This document shows, piece by piece, positions 53,878-61,601 of a DNA stretch of 64,000 nucleotides. Position numbers and translations under genes: made by a program. Origin of the DNA: Bog-473 sp963743785. Its GTDB lineage: Bacteria > Actinomycetota > Acidimicrobiia > Acidimicrobiales > RAAP-2. Where the stretch lies: contig CAVURD010000034.1 of NCBI GenBank assembly GCA_963743785.1, positions 124,001 through 188,000 of the forward strand, read 5' to 3'. How positions within the stretch are numbered: the first letter of the stretch is position 1; the number at the start of each line of letters is the position of its first letter. The notes beneath the pieces were generated by a model that saw only the letters and a list, made by a program, of their open reading frames with translations, searched no databases and had not been told where the DNA came from.

Positions 53878-55293
53878 ATGGAGTCGGAGCCGGACACCTC
53901 GGCGCGGGGAACTCGATCCCAGGGGAACCGGGTCGGCGAGGGGGAAGAGCCAGCCCAGTGTCCCATCTGTGGCTCCAAAGACACATGGCCGTATCGGACC
54001 GACGTCATTGACCTGGAATACTTCGTCGAGCCGCCCCGCAACTTCATTATTCAGAAGTGCAGGGGCTGTGCGTCTGAGTTCATCGACCCCCGTCCGATCG
54101 AATCGGAACTCCCTCCTTTCTACCCGAGCGATTACCACGCCTACAACGAAAACCATGGCCGTGTGGCTCACCTGCTGGTGGAAGCCAGAGCCCGGTCACG
54201 GGCTCGGTTTTACCGTCGGCTGATATCGAGCCGTCCCGGTCGCATATTCGACGTCGGGACCGGTGACTGTCGCCATTTCGACGAGCTCCGGCGGTTCCTC
54301 GACCTGGAATGTGCCGGCATCGAGATTCAACCCGAGATTGCCGCCAAGGGCCGGGCTCGCGGCTACAACGTGCTCGAGGGCACGCTGGAAACCGCCGATC
54401 TGAGTGGTCAGCTCGGGACATACGACGTGGTTTCCATGAATCACGTGCTCGAGCACGTGATCTTCCCCCACACCATGCTCGAGCGGGCCCGGGATCTTCT
54501 GCGGCCAGGCGGTCACGTCATTGGCCAGTTACCGACGGTAACGTCCTGGGAGAACAAGCTGTTCGGGCGCAATTGGGGCGGCTATCACTTCCCGCGCCAC
54601 CTGCAGATACCTTCGAGAACGGGCCTGGCCGATCTGCTCGCGGCGGTCGGATACCACAACGTCAAGGTGCGGTCGGCTCCTCATATTCAAACCACGATCT
54701 CTCTGCAGAACACGCTCGTCCGCAAGGGATGGCGACCCCATATGCAGTATGGCAAAACGCCAATTTATTCTGGCCTCCTTGCTGCCGCCCTGCCCTATGA
54801 GACCGTCGCATGGCTCTGCGACAGGGGCGGCATTATCGACTTTCAGGCCCAGAAGCCGACTAATTTGAGGGCAGTCGGCTTCTCGTGGCTCTCTCTGGAG
54901 CGGTATCTAAAGAGGGCGTCGGTTTCGGAGCCCAGCGTCTCAGTGGATCAGGCTCTGGCAGAGCGTCGGCTTGGGAGTAGTCGCTGTTTCGCCGACCACC
55001 GAGAGCAGCCCCGGCGATCCGTGGGGTTGAGGATTCTGGTCGACGGCGATGGGGTGGCTATCCACCAGCGTGGTCGACAGATAGGTCACCCCGTCAAACG
55101 TCACAGCGATCTGATGTTTGGCCGGGTCAGTGACGACGACCACCTGATGAGCGGTACCCGATTTCACCGTGAACAAGAAGCCGGGCCCGGGTTGGCCAGG
55201 GCCGTAGACGCCGAACCTGAGCCGAACCAGACGCGGGTCGCCGGTAGCCGTGGCGCTCACCGCCACGGTGCTCTTCCCGGCATGGACCAGTGA
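53878..55293 (+). CDS. Class I SAM methyltransferase with N-terminal zinc motif and antisense-overlapping tail
   Basis: The protein starts at ATG 53878 (agga 8 nt upstream). It has a zinc-binding-like N-terminus, CPICGSKDTWPY and FIIQKCRGCASEFIDP, as in the C-methyltransferase/methionine-biosynthesis-like family of sugar methyltransferases. The fold then shows RIFDVGTGDCRHFDELRRFL, YDVVSMNHVLEHVIFPHTM and LLRPGGHVIGQLPTVTSWE. A natural end would be near LSLERYLKRASV (about 54925). The frame continues for ~120 more residues, entirely antisense to the end of the next gene, until 55293. Either the tail is a non-functional extension, or a shift removed the true stop. Confidence 0.82.
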   Translation: MESEPDTSARGTRSQGNRVGEGEEPAQCPICGSKDTWPYRTDVIDLEYFVEPPRNFIIQKCRGCASEFIDPRPIESELPPFYPSDYHAYNENHGRVAHLLVEARARSRARFYRRLISSRPGRIFDVGTGDCRHFDELRRFLDLECAGIEIQPEIAAKGRARGYNVLEGTLETADLSGQLGTYDVVSMNHVLEHVIFPHTMLERARDLLRPGGHVIGQLPTVTSWENKLFGRNWGGYHFPRHLQIPSRTGLADLLAAVGYHNVKVRSAPHIQTTISLQNTLVRKGWRPHMQYGKTPIYSGLLAAALPYETVAWLCDRGGIIDFQAQKPTNLRAVGFSWLSLERYLKRASVSEPSVSVDQALAERRLGSSRCFADHREQPRRSVGLRILVDGDGVAIHQRGRQIGHPVKRHSDLMFGRVSDDDHLMSGTRFHREQEAGPGLARAVDAEPEPNQTRVAGSRGAHRHGALPGMDQ

Positions 55294-57105
55294 GACCGAC
55301 TCCGTGCCGTGAGACACGAGCCGGTTGACTGTCATGCGGAATGTGTGTTGGAACGAGTGGCCGAGCTCGACCACCATCCACGTGGTGCGCTGGAACTGCT
55401 CGTTGGGCACCGTCGAGTAGTCCTCTCCGTTGGAGATGTACAAACCATCGCAGTCCCCGACAACGTAGAGTTGGTCAGCCGGGCCCCACGAAGGCAACGA
55501 ATTCCCACGGCTCACCTGAGACTCAATCGGATGCCCCGTCACGTCGCTGATGGCCTTCTGGGCCTCGACATAGTGGAGGACCTGGGTGGTGTTCCATTCC
55601 TCGTTGGGCGTGATTGAGATGCCGATGTTGGCCACAATCATGAAGAAAGCAAGGACCGTGACGATCCCCAACGCCCCGACGCGCATGGACCGTTTCCGTC
55701 CGTCCAGCCGGCGCCAAATGTCCGCCATGGCTACGGCGCTGGCCAGTACGAGAAATGGGAGGAAATCCCCCAGATACCGTGGCGAGATATAACCCCACAA
55801 CAGAAGGGCAGCGCCGGCACTGCCCGCGGCCAGCAGCAGCAATCGGGTTTGCGCCACCTTTCCGATCGGCTTGGGCCGAAAGGCCGTGACGAGACCCCAG
55901 CAGCTCAGGAGGAACAGCAGGATTGTCGACGCTGGAAGGCTGGCCGTCCGGTATCTCCTGTCGAAGAGCACCCCGGACAAGGCCGGGGGAGGACCGGAAG
56001 GCAACGTGATGAATGGGAAGACGGAGGTGAGGCGCAGGCCATCGGGCCGCAGATAGGCGAGGACGTTGGTCGGCACGAAGATGGTGCCCTCCTCGGCGTT
56101 GTGGTTGGCCGCGAGGAACTTGCGTCGATAGGCGTTGACGTGAGTCCACACCTGCTCAAAGTTGGAGACCCCGAAAAGAACACCGAACTTGGAGTAGTTG
56201 ACGGCACAACTGATGACCAATGGGACGAGCCCGACCCCCAGTAGAGGGACGCACCACCGTCGGCTCTCCGGGCCACCGCGGCCGAGCCCGAACCAAGCCG
56301 CAATCAGTACCGCGCCGACAACACAGGCCCAGCCAGTTGTCGCACGATCGAGGTTGGCCGCCAGCACCAGCACGAAACTGGCGATGACCCGTCCCCACGA
56401 CGGACGCTCGATGACACCCAGAAGGGCAAAGATGCTTCCTATGGTCAGACAGATGCTCCACGCGATGTCCTCGTTGAAGACGAACGGAGTTGCACCCAGC
56501 AGCATCCAGACTGTCCCTGCCAACACGGAGGCGATGAGCACACCAAACGCACTTGCTTCCGCCTTTCCCATGATGACCGGCCCACGTATGAGGAAACGGA
56601 TACGCCATAGCAGTAAGGAGGTGAACAGGCCGGTCAACAGCCATGCCGCCATCAGATACGGAGCTGTGAGTCTGCCGTCCAGCGTGCTGGTGAAGGCCAG
56701 GACCGGCATGCGAATGAGAGACGGGAACAGGCCGAAGTACGTGTACTCCCGTCCACCGTGTACGAAAGCTTCGATGCCGATGGATCCATTGGCTAACCAC
56801 AAATGGCCGTGGAACATGGCGCGAGCTTGAAGGTCGTAGAAGTTGTTCTCGTAGACCGTGGTTCGGAGCAGGTTGGGGCTACCCCACAGATCGAAGAGGG
56901 TCCAGGTAAACGGCACGGCGGCCAGGACAATGGCGACGATGGCGGCGATGGTGAATCGGCGACGACTCGCCGCGAGCGCAGGCGGCAGATCGACTACGGC
57001 GTCGCGCCCTTCCATGCTGTCGCCATCTGGTCTCGCATCGATCGGCACATCTTGATCCTCGTCGAGTACCGTGGTCCCCGCTGGCCCGCTGGCGCCTTCC
57101 CGCAT
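54940..57105 (-). CDS. Large polytopic membrane protein, paralogue of the one at 59.5-61.6 kb
   Basis: A 721-residue integral membrane protein with ~10-12 predicted helices and a long exported C-terminal domain. It shares many blocks with the protein at 59452-61596: NFYDLQARAMFHGHL, REYTYFGLFPSLIRMPVL, DGRLTAPYLMAAW, ERPSWGRVIASFVLVL and LLLWGYISPRYLGDFLPFLV. The early luminal-side NFYDLQAR is reminiscent of the acidic first loop of GT-C glycosyltransferases, but I cannot assign that family. The ATG at 57105 makes the N-terminus match the paralogue; an in-frame ATG at 57210 is possible. The two paralogues are divergent and flank GtrA and the oxygenase. Confidence 0.75.
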   Translation of the reverse strand: MREGASGPAGTTVLDEDQDVPIDARPDGDSMEGRDAVVDLPPALAASRRRFTIAAIVAIVLAAVPFTWTLFDLWGSPNLLRTTVYENNFYDLQARAMFHGHLWLANGSIGIEAFVHGGREYTYFGLFPSLIRMPVLAFTSTLDGRLTAPYLMAAWLLTGLFTSLLLWRIRFLIRGPVIMGKAEASAFGVLIASVLAGTVWMLLGATPFVFNEDIAWSICLTIGSIFALLGVIERPSWGRVIASFVLVLAANLDRATTGWACVVGAVLIAAWFGLGRGGPESRRWCVPLLGVGLVPLVISCAVNYSKFGVLFGVSNFEQVWTHVNAYRRKFLAANHNAEEGTIFVPTNVLAYLRPDGLRLTSVFPFITLPSGPPPALSGVLFDRRYRTASLPASTILLFLLSCWGLVTAFRPKPIGKVAQTRLLLLAAGSAGAALLLWGYISPRYLGDFLPFLVLASAVAMADIWRRLDGRKRSMRVGALGIVTVLAFFMIVANIGISITPNEEWNTTQVLHYVEAQKAISDVTGHPIESQVSRGNSLPSWGPADQLYVVGDCDGLYISNGEDYSTVPNEQFQRTTWMVVELGHSFQHTFRMTVNRLVSHGTESVSLVHAGKSTVAVSATATGDPRLVRLRFGVYGPGQPGPGFLFTVKSGTAHQVVVVTDPAKHQIAVTFDGVTYLSTTLVDSHPIAVDQNPQPHGSPGLLSVVGETATTPKPTLCQSLIH

Positions 57106-57279
57106 TCTGAGCGAGTGTAGCGAGGAGAGATGGGTGGTGATCGGCGCCGCCGCTGGTGACGTACGGGGGCGCCTGGGGCCTTCCGCTGTCCCATGAGGCC
57201 CGTCCTTCATTGTCCGTCGCCGGAGACCGTGATCGAGGACCCCCGACAGCCAAATCTGACTGGTTTCCGGCTGGCGATG

Positions 57280-57711
57280 GAGCCGGGCAGCCCCTCACTC
57301 GACGCCGCACTACTCGGGCGAAGGTGGGTGTTCGAGATCGCCTATGGCGCCCTGGTGGGTGCCGCGGTGGCGCCGATCCTTTCCGTGGTCGGCCGACGTT
57401 CCGGGTTGCCTCGGTCAAGCATTCAACAACGAGTTGATACTCGTCCACATCTATTCCGCCCATTTCCGCCGTCTCGACCTCGTCCCGGTTTGGTCCAGCA
57501 GCGACGGAGTCGGACTTGGCAGTCCGATCCTGCTCTCTTATCAGAAGGGCGATTTTCTGTGGGTCGGGTGCCCTCTTCGTCCGCTTGAGAGGATCGCTAA
57601 AACCCACTCTCCTCGTCGCCATTGGTGCCTTTCTGACGTCGGCCTACGGGACGCGTCGAGCGCTACCAAGTTGGTTGCCGAGAGCAGGATCCTCTGACTC
57701 GGAGGGTCTCT
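57280..57711 (+). pseudogene. Decayed N-terminus of a membrane protein
   Basis: Three frames must be joined to read a protein: WVFEIAYGALVGAAVAPILS, then NNELILVHIYSAHFRRLDLV followed by PVWSSSDGVGLGSPILLSYQ, then SLKPTLLVAIGAFLTSAYGT. The middle part has the character of large actinobacterial membrane proteins (a W-S-S-D-G-x-G pattern after a helix). At least two frameshifts and loss of the remainder show decay. It is another sign of gene turnover between the two large paralogues. Confidence 0.55.
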
Positions 57712-57810
57712 TTCGTGGCCGAGCTCGAAGGCACTCTGACCCACGCCGAGCGGGGCATCCAACACAACAAAAGCCGCTGGTTATTTTCAGGATTGGAGGG
57801 TAGGTTGACC

Positions 57811-58296
57811 GTGATGAAGCAGGCCGTGGCACGTCTCTGGCGCTTCAGTCGGACCCCCGAAGGCATCAAGGTGATCCGTTACACCATGGTGTCGGCCATC
57901 TCGGCGCTTACCTCACTCATCATTCTGACGATTGTCTACGGGGTTCTCCGACTGTGGTCCGAGGTGGTCAGCACGCTCTTCGCCAATGTGATGGCCGGCA
58001 TCCCGTCGTACCTTCTCAACCGGCACTGGGTTTGGCAGAAAGGCGGCAGGTCGCACCTGTGGAGGGAGATCCTGCCGTTTTGGGTCATGTCATTGACGGG
58101 AATCGGTTTTGCGCTGTTCACGGCATCTTTGGCCCACAATTTCGCCGTCGATCATCACCTCCATCATCTCGCTCGGACGGTTCTCGTGGTCGGGGCCAAT
58201 ATCGCCGCCTTCGGGATTCTCTGGTTCCTCAAGTTCATCATCCTCAACCGGCTATTCGCTGAGATCGCTGACGCCGAGGTCGGGGTGGAGGCATGA
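57811..58296 (+). CDS. GtrA-like flippase-associated membrane protein
   Basis: A 161-residue protein with four helices: IRYTMVSAISALTSLIILTI, then VVSTLFANVMAGIPSYLLNR, the conserved HWVWQKGG, FWVMSLTGIGFALFTASLAH and a final helix. This is the GtrA/DPMS-like family (PF04138) that helps flip undecaprenyl-phosphate-linked sugars or stabilise transferases in O-antigen and arabinogalactan assembly. The GTG at 57811 has ggaggg about 10 nt upstream; an ATG follows directly. It sits between the decayed gene and an oxygenase gene, with a hairpin pair behind it. Confidence 0.88.
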   Translation: MMKQAVARLWRFSRTPEGIKVIRYTMVSAISALTSLIILTIVYGVLRLWSEVVSTLFANVMAGIPSYLLNRHWVWQKGGRSHLWREILPFWVMSLTGIGFALFTASLAHNFAVDHHLHHLARTVLVVGANIAAFGILWFLKFIILNRLFAEIADAEVGVEA

Positions 58297-58325
58297 AAGG
58301 TCGGGTTGGCGGGGACCCAGGGGCG

Positions 58326-58397
58326 AAGCACCCGCTGGTGCTTGCTCCACCTGGCCGTTGAAGTCGTCAAATTTCGACAATTTGAACGACCAGGTGG
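58326..58397 (+). promoter_or_regulatory. Two adjacent stem-loops between gtrA-like and oxygenase genes
   Basis: aagcacc-cgct-ggtgctt (58326-58343) is a perfect 7-bp hairpin. It is followed by a larger dyad with outer arms ccacctgg and ccaggtgg (58347-58397) and inner matches. No T tract is present. They may act as a processing site, attenuator or terminator between the two genes. Confidence 0.5.
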
Positions 58398-58582
58398 ACG
58401 GGCTAGAGTTTCCGGATGCCGGAGGGACGTTCCGGGTGGAAGGTCGGAGTAGGCAAAGGGGTGGCGGCCGCCGTGGCATCTCGGATCGCAGGAGTGCAAT
58501 CGGCCTCGGCGCTCTATCATGGTGCAGCGAACCATTTGCGGATCCGGCTTCGGAGGTACCGGCCGGAGCGAGGCCAGCCGAC

Positions 58583-59455
58583 ATGACCACCGAAGTCAGA
58601 GACGAGACACATTCGCCAGTGCTTGACATCGCCCGCTTGGAAGGCGACGTCGACAAGCTTCACTCGATATATCGGTCGGCGAGACCCTATCCACACATCG
58701 TGCTCGACGACTTCCTCGAACCCGATGCGCTGAAGGCAGCAATCGATGAGTTCCCGCCGCTCGATCCAGGACTTTGGACCAATTACCTTCACACCAACGA
58801 GCGAAAATTCAGCAATACCGACCCGCAGACGTGGGGGCAAACGTTGCAGGAGATATTGCGTGAGCTCAATTCACCTCGTTTCGTGACATTCGTGAGCAGG
58901 CTCATCGGCGTCGAGGGCCTCGTGGCGGACCCTTCCCTCGAGGGAGGTGGGCTGCACCAGTCAACTACTGGGGGATTCCTCAACATGCACGCGGACTTCA
59001 CTGTCCACCCTCACAACCGCAAGTGGCAGCGACGGGCCAATATCCTCCTCTATCTCAACAACGACTGGAAGCCCGAATACGGTGGCGACCTCGAACTGTG
59101 GAGTGCCGATATGAAGGAGTGCGTCGAGAAGGTCTCGCCGGTGGCCAACCGCGTGCTCATCTTCACCACCGACGCAACTTCGTTCCACGGTCACCCAGAG
59201 CCGATGACGTGCCCCGAGGGTGTTGCCCGCCGTTCGCTCGCCCTGTACTACTTCACCATCGAAGAGGATCCGCTGGTCCGCTCGACCGAGTATCGAGCTC
59301 GACCCGGTGACGGCATCCACTCCGTCATGATCTACGCCGACAAGCAGATGCTCCGTGGCTTTGACTGGGCCAAACGGCATCTCGGAGTCTCCGATCAGAC
59401 CGCCAGCAACCTCCTGCGACTTCGCGATCGAATCCGCCGGAGAGGCAGCCGGTGA
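58583..59455 (+). CDS. 2-oxoglutarate/Fe(II)-dependent oxygenase (prolyl-4-hydroxylase-like)
   Basis: A 290-residue 2OG-Fe(II) oxygenase. The iron site is H-x-D in GFLNMHADFTVHPHNRKW plus the distal His in DATSFHGHPEPMTCPEG. The 2OG-binding Arg is in GVARRSLALYYFT. The family begins PYPHIVLDDFLEPDALKAAI. Such enzymes hydroxylate proteins, lipids or sugars. The start at 58583 follows a modest gag-rich ribosome site. Its TGA overlaps the GTG of the next membrane protein (GTGA, 59452-59455), so the two are coupled and may modify the same surface product. Confidence 0.88.
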   Translation: MTTEVRDETHSPVLDIARLEGDVDKLHSIYRSARPYPHIVLDDFLEPDALKAAIDEFPPLDPGLWTNYLHTNERKFSNTDPQTWGQTLQEILRELNSPRFVTFVSRLIGVEGLVADPSLEGGGLHQSTTGGFLNMHADFTVHPHNRKWQRRANILLYLNNDWKPEYGGDLELWSADMKECVEKVSPVANRVLIFTTDATSFHGHPEPMTCPEGVARRSLALYYFTIEEDPLVRSTEYRARPGDGIHSVMIYADKQMLRGFDWAKRHLGVSDQTASNLLRLRDRIRRRGSR

Positions 59456-61596
59456 CAGTGGCTGACACAGCCACCATCACCAAAGCTTCGGAGCCCCTCG
59501 ATAGCAGCGAGAAGTTGGCCGTCTCAACCAGGGAATCACCTCCCTCGGTAGACGAACTCAGCCGCCGGCGCTTCACGACCGCCGTCGTGATTGGGATCGT
59601 CGTCGTCCTTCCCGTCTTGTTCTGGTTGTTGTGGGATCTCTGGTCAGGATCGGTGAGTCCGCTCCGGGGTGTGCCCTACGACAACTTCTACGACCTGCAG
59701 GCCAGAGCCATGTTCCACGGCCGGCTGAATCTCCCGACGGGCACGGAAGGTATCGAAGCCTTTGTTCACAATGGGCGCCAGTACACCTATTTCGGCCTTT
59801 TCCCGTCGCTGATCCGCATGCCGATCCTCCTCGTGACCAGCAGCCTGGATGGAAAGCTGACGGCACCTTCGATTTTCTTGGCGTGGGTGACAACGGCAGT
59901 ATTCAGTTCCGTCTTGATGTGGCGTTTGCGAATCTTGATGCGCGGGCGGGCCATCGTCGGTCGGGCCGAGGCGGCGTCGTACGGCGTCTTGATGGCGACC
60001 ATCATGGGGGGGTCGGTCATCCTCTTCCTGGCTGCCACACCATTCATCTACAACGAGGATTTCGCCTGGAGCGTCCCGCTCACCGTGGGCAGCATCCTCG
60101 GTCTGCTCGGGGTCATGGAGCGACCGACGTGGGGGCGGGTCACGTTCAGTGGCATCCTGATCCTGTGCGCCAATCTCGATCGGTCCCCCGCTGGCTGGGG
60201 CTGCGTGATTGGGGCCGGACTCGTGGCGGTGTGGTTCGCCCTGGGGCGCGGTGGGCCCTCCAACCGACGTTGGACGGTACCGGTGGCGGTGATCGCCGTC
60301 GTTCCTTTTCTGGTCAGCTGTGCGGCGACGTATGCCAAGTTCGGCATTCCCATCGGGCTGCCCATGGCCGACCAGATCTGGGCCTCTGTCAACGCCCACA
60401 GACGCCAGTTTCTGGCGGCCAACGGCGGGAAGGCCTTCAGTGTCGGCTTCCTTCCGAGCACCCTGTGGGCCTACTGGCAGCCCTTCGGCCTCCATGTCAG
60501 CGGCTTGTTCCCCTTTATCTCCACTCCGACTGCCCCGGCCGCCTGGCTGGACGGGGCAGTGTTGGACCAGACCTATCCCACAGCCAGCATCCCCGCCACA
60601 ATGCCGCTTCTCTTCCTGCTGAGTTGCTGGGGAGTCGTGACAGCGTTCCGGCCTCGAGGGTTGGGGCAGGTGCGACTCACTCGGATAATGCTGGTGTCCG
60701 CGGCTGCCGGTGCGGCCGGCGTCTTGCTGTGGGGATACATCTCCGAGCGGTACATGGCCGACTTCATGCCCTTTCTGATTCTGGCCAGTGCCATCGGCCT
60801 GATCGACGTCTGGCGCCGCTTGGCCAGCCGCGGTCGGCGGGCGCGCAGGTTTTCGCTCGGGGTGGTGACGGTCTTCGCCCTGTACTGCATCGGGGCCAAC
60901 GTGGCCATCGCCGCCGGGCCTGAGGCTCAGTGGACCACGGCCCAGAACGCTGGCTTTGTGACTGCGGAGCGCGATCTCAGTCTTCAATCCCTGAGCGCGA
61001 GTGTTCGGACCGGGCCCACACTTCCCTACTGGGCGCCCGCGGGCCAGTTGTTCGCGGTGAACCATTGTTCGGGCCTTTATCTCTCGACCGGCAACAACAT
61101 GGCGGACGTCCCGGGCCAGCAGATCGAGCATTACACCTGGATGCCAGTCGAACAGAGCCCCAGCTTCACCCATGTCGTCGGTTTCACCTTTAACAGGCCT
61201 TCGCGCTTTTTGACCAGTGCCGTTCCCCTCATGAAGTACGGGGCCAGCACCCTGATCATCGGCCCGGGCGGACCGGGCCGGGTTCAGATCGCGGTTGAAA
61301 ACTCCGGCACTTCGATCAACTGGCCACCGCAAACAGGGTTTCGGTACCCCATCAACGTGCTCCATGAGCAATACCACATCACTGTGACCACGGATCCCAA
61401 TCTCAAGTCGATCGTTGTGACCTGGTACGGAGAAAAGATGATCGGCCACTATCTGGGCGGCGACGGACCCGCCATCGTGCAGGCCACGCCAGCTTCATCG
61501 AATGGTACGACTCCTACCGTCACCGTCGCCGCAGTGCCCAACGCGACTCCGTCGAACCCCATGCCGCTGTGCCGGAGCCTGGTTGGGAAACGCTGA
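59452..61596 (+). CDS. Large polytopic membrane protein, paralogue of the one at 54.9-57.1 kb
   Basis: A 714-residue membrane protein with ~10-12 helices. It shares blocks NFYDLQARAMFHGRL, RQYTYFGLFPSLIRMPIL, DGKLTAPSIFLAW, ATPFIYNEDFAWSVPLTVG, ERPTWGRVTFSGI and LLWGYISERYMADFMPFLIL with the divergent paralogue. A large C-terminal beta-rich exported domain ends in an MPLCRSLV segment, matching the TLCQSLIH end of the paralogue. The GTG overlaps the oxygenase stop. It is possibly a GT-C-type transferase or a polysaccharide assembly protein; family membership is not certain from reading alone. Confidence 0.78.
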   Translation: MTVADTATITKASEPLDSSEKLAVSTRESPPSVDELSRRRFTTAVVIGIVVVLPVLFWLLWDLWSGSVSPLRGVPYDNFYDLQARAMFHGRLNLPTGTEGIEAFVHNGRQYTYFGLFPSLIRMPILLVTSSLDGKLTAPSIFLAWVTTAVFSSVLMWRLRILMRGRAIVGRAEAASYGVLMATIMGGSVILFLAATPFIYNEDFAWSVPLTVGSILGLLGVMERPTWGRVTFSGILILCANLDRSPAGWGCVIGAGLVAVWFALGRGGPSNRRWTVPVAVIAVVPFLVSCAATYAKFGIPIGLPMADQIWASVNAHRRQFLAANGGKAFSVGFLPSTLWAYWQPFGLHVSGLFPFISTPTAPAAWLDGAVLDQTYPTASIPATMPLLFLLSCWGVVTAFRPRGLGQVRLTRIMLVSAAAGAAGVLLWGYISERYMADFMPFLILASAIGLIDVWRRLASRGRRARRFSLGVVTVFALYCIGANVAIAAGPEAQWTTAQNAGFVTAERDLSLQSLSASVRTGPTLPYWAPAGQLFAVNHCSGLYLSTGNNMADVPGQQIEHYTWMPVEQSPSFTHVVGFTFNRPSRFLTSAVPLMKYGASTLIIGPGGPGRVQIAVENSGTSINWPPQTGFRYPINVLHEQYHITVTTDPNLKSIVVTWYGEKMIGHYLGGDGPAIVQATPASSNGTTPTVTVAAVPNATPSNPMPLCRSLVGKR

Positions 61597-61601
61597 CCGC
61601 G

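Noticed and set aside
59644..61449. A 601-residue minus-strand open frame opposite the membrane protein
   Set aside because: It is a shadow reading; the plus strand shows helices and similarity to the paralogue, while the minus strand shows nothing recognisable.
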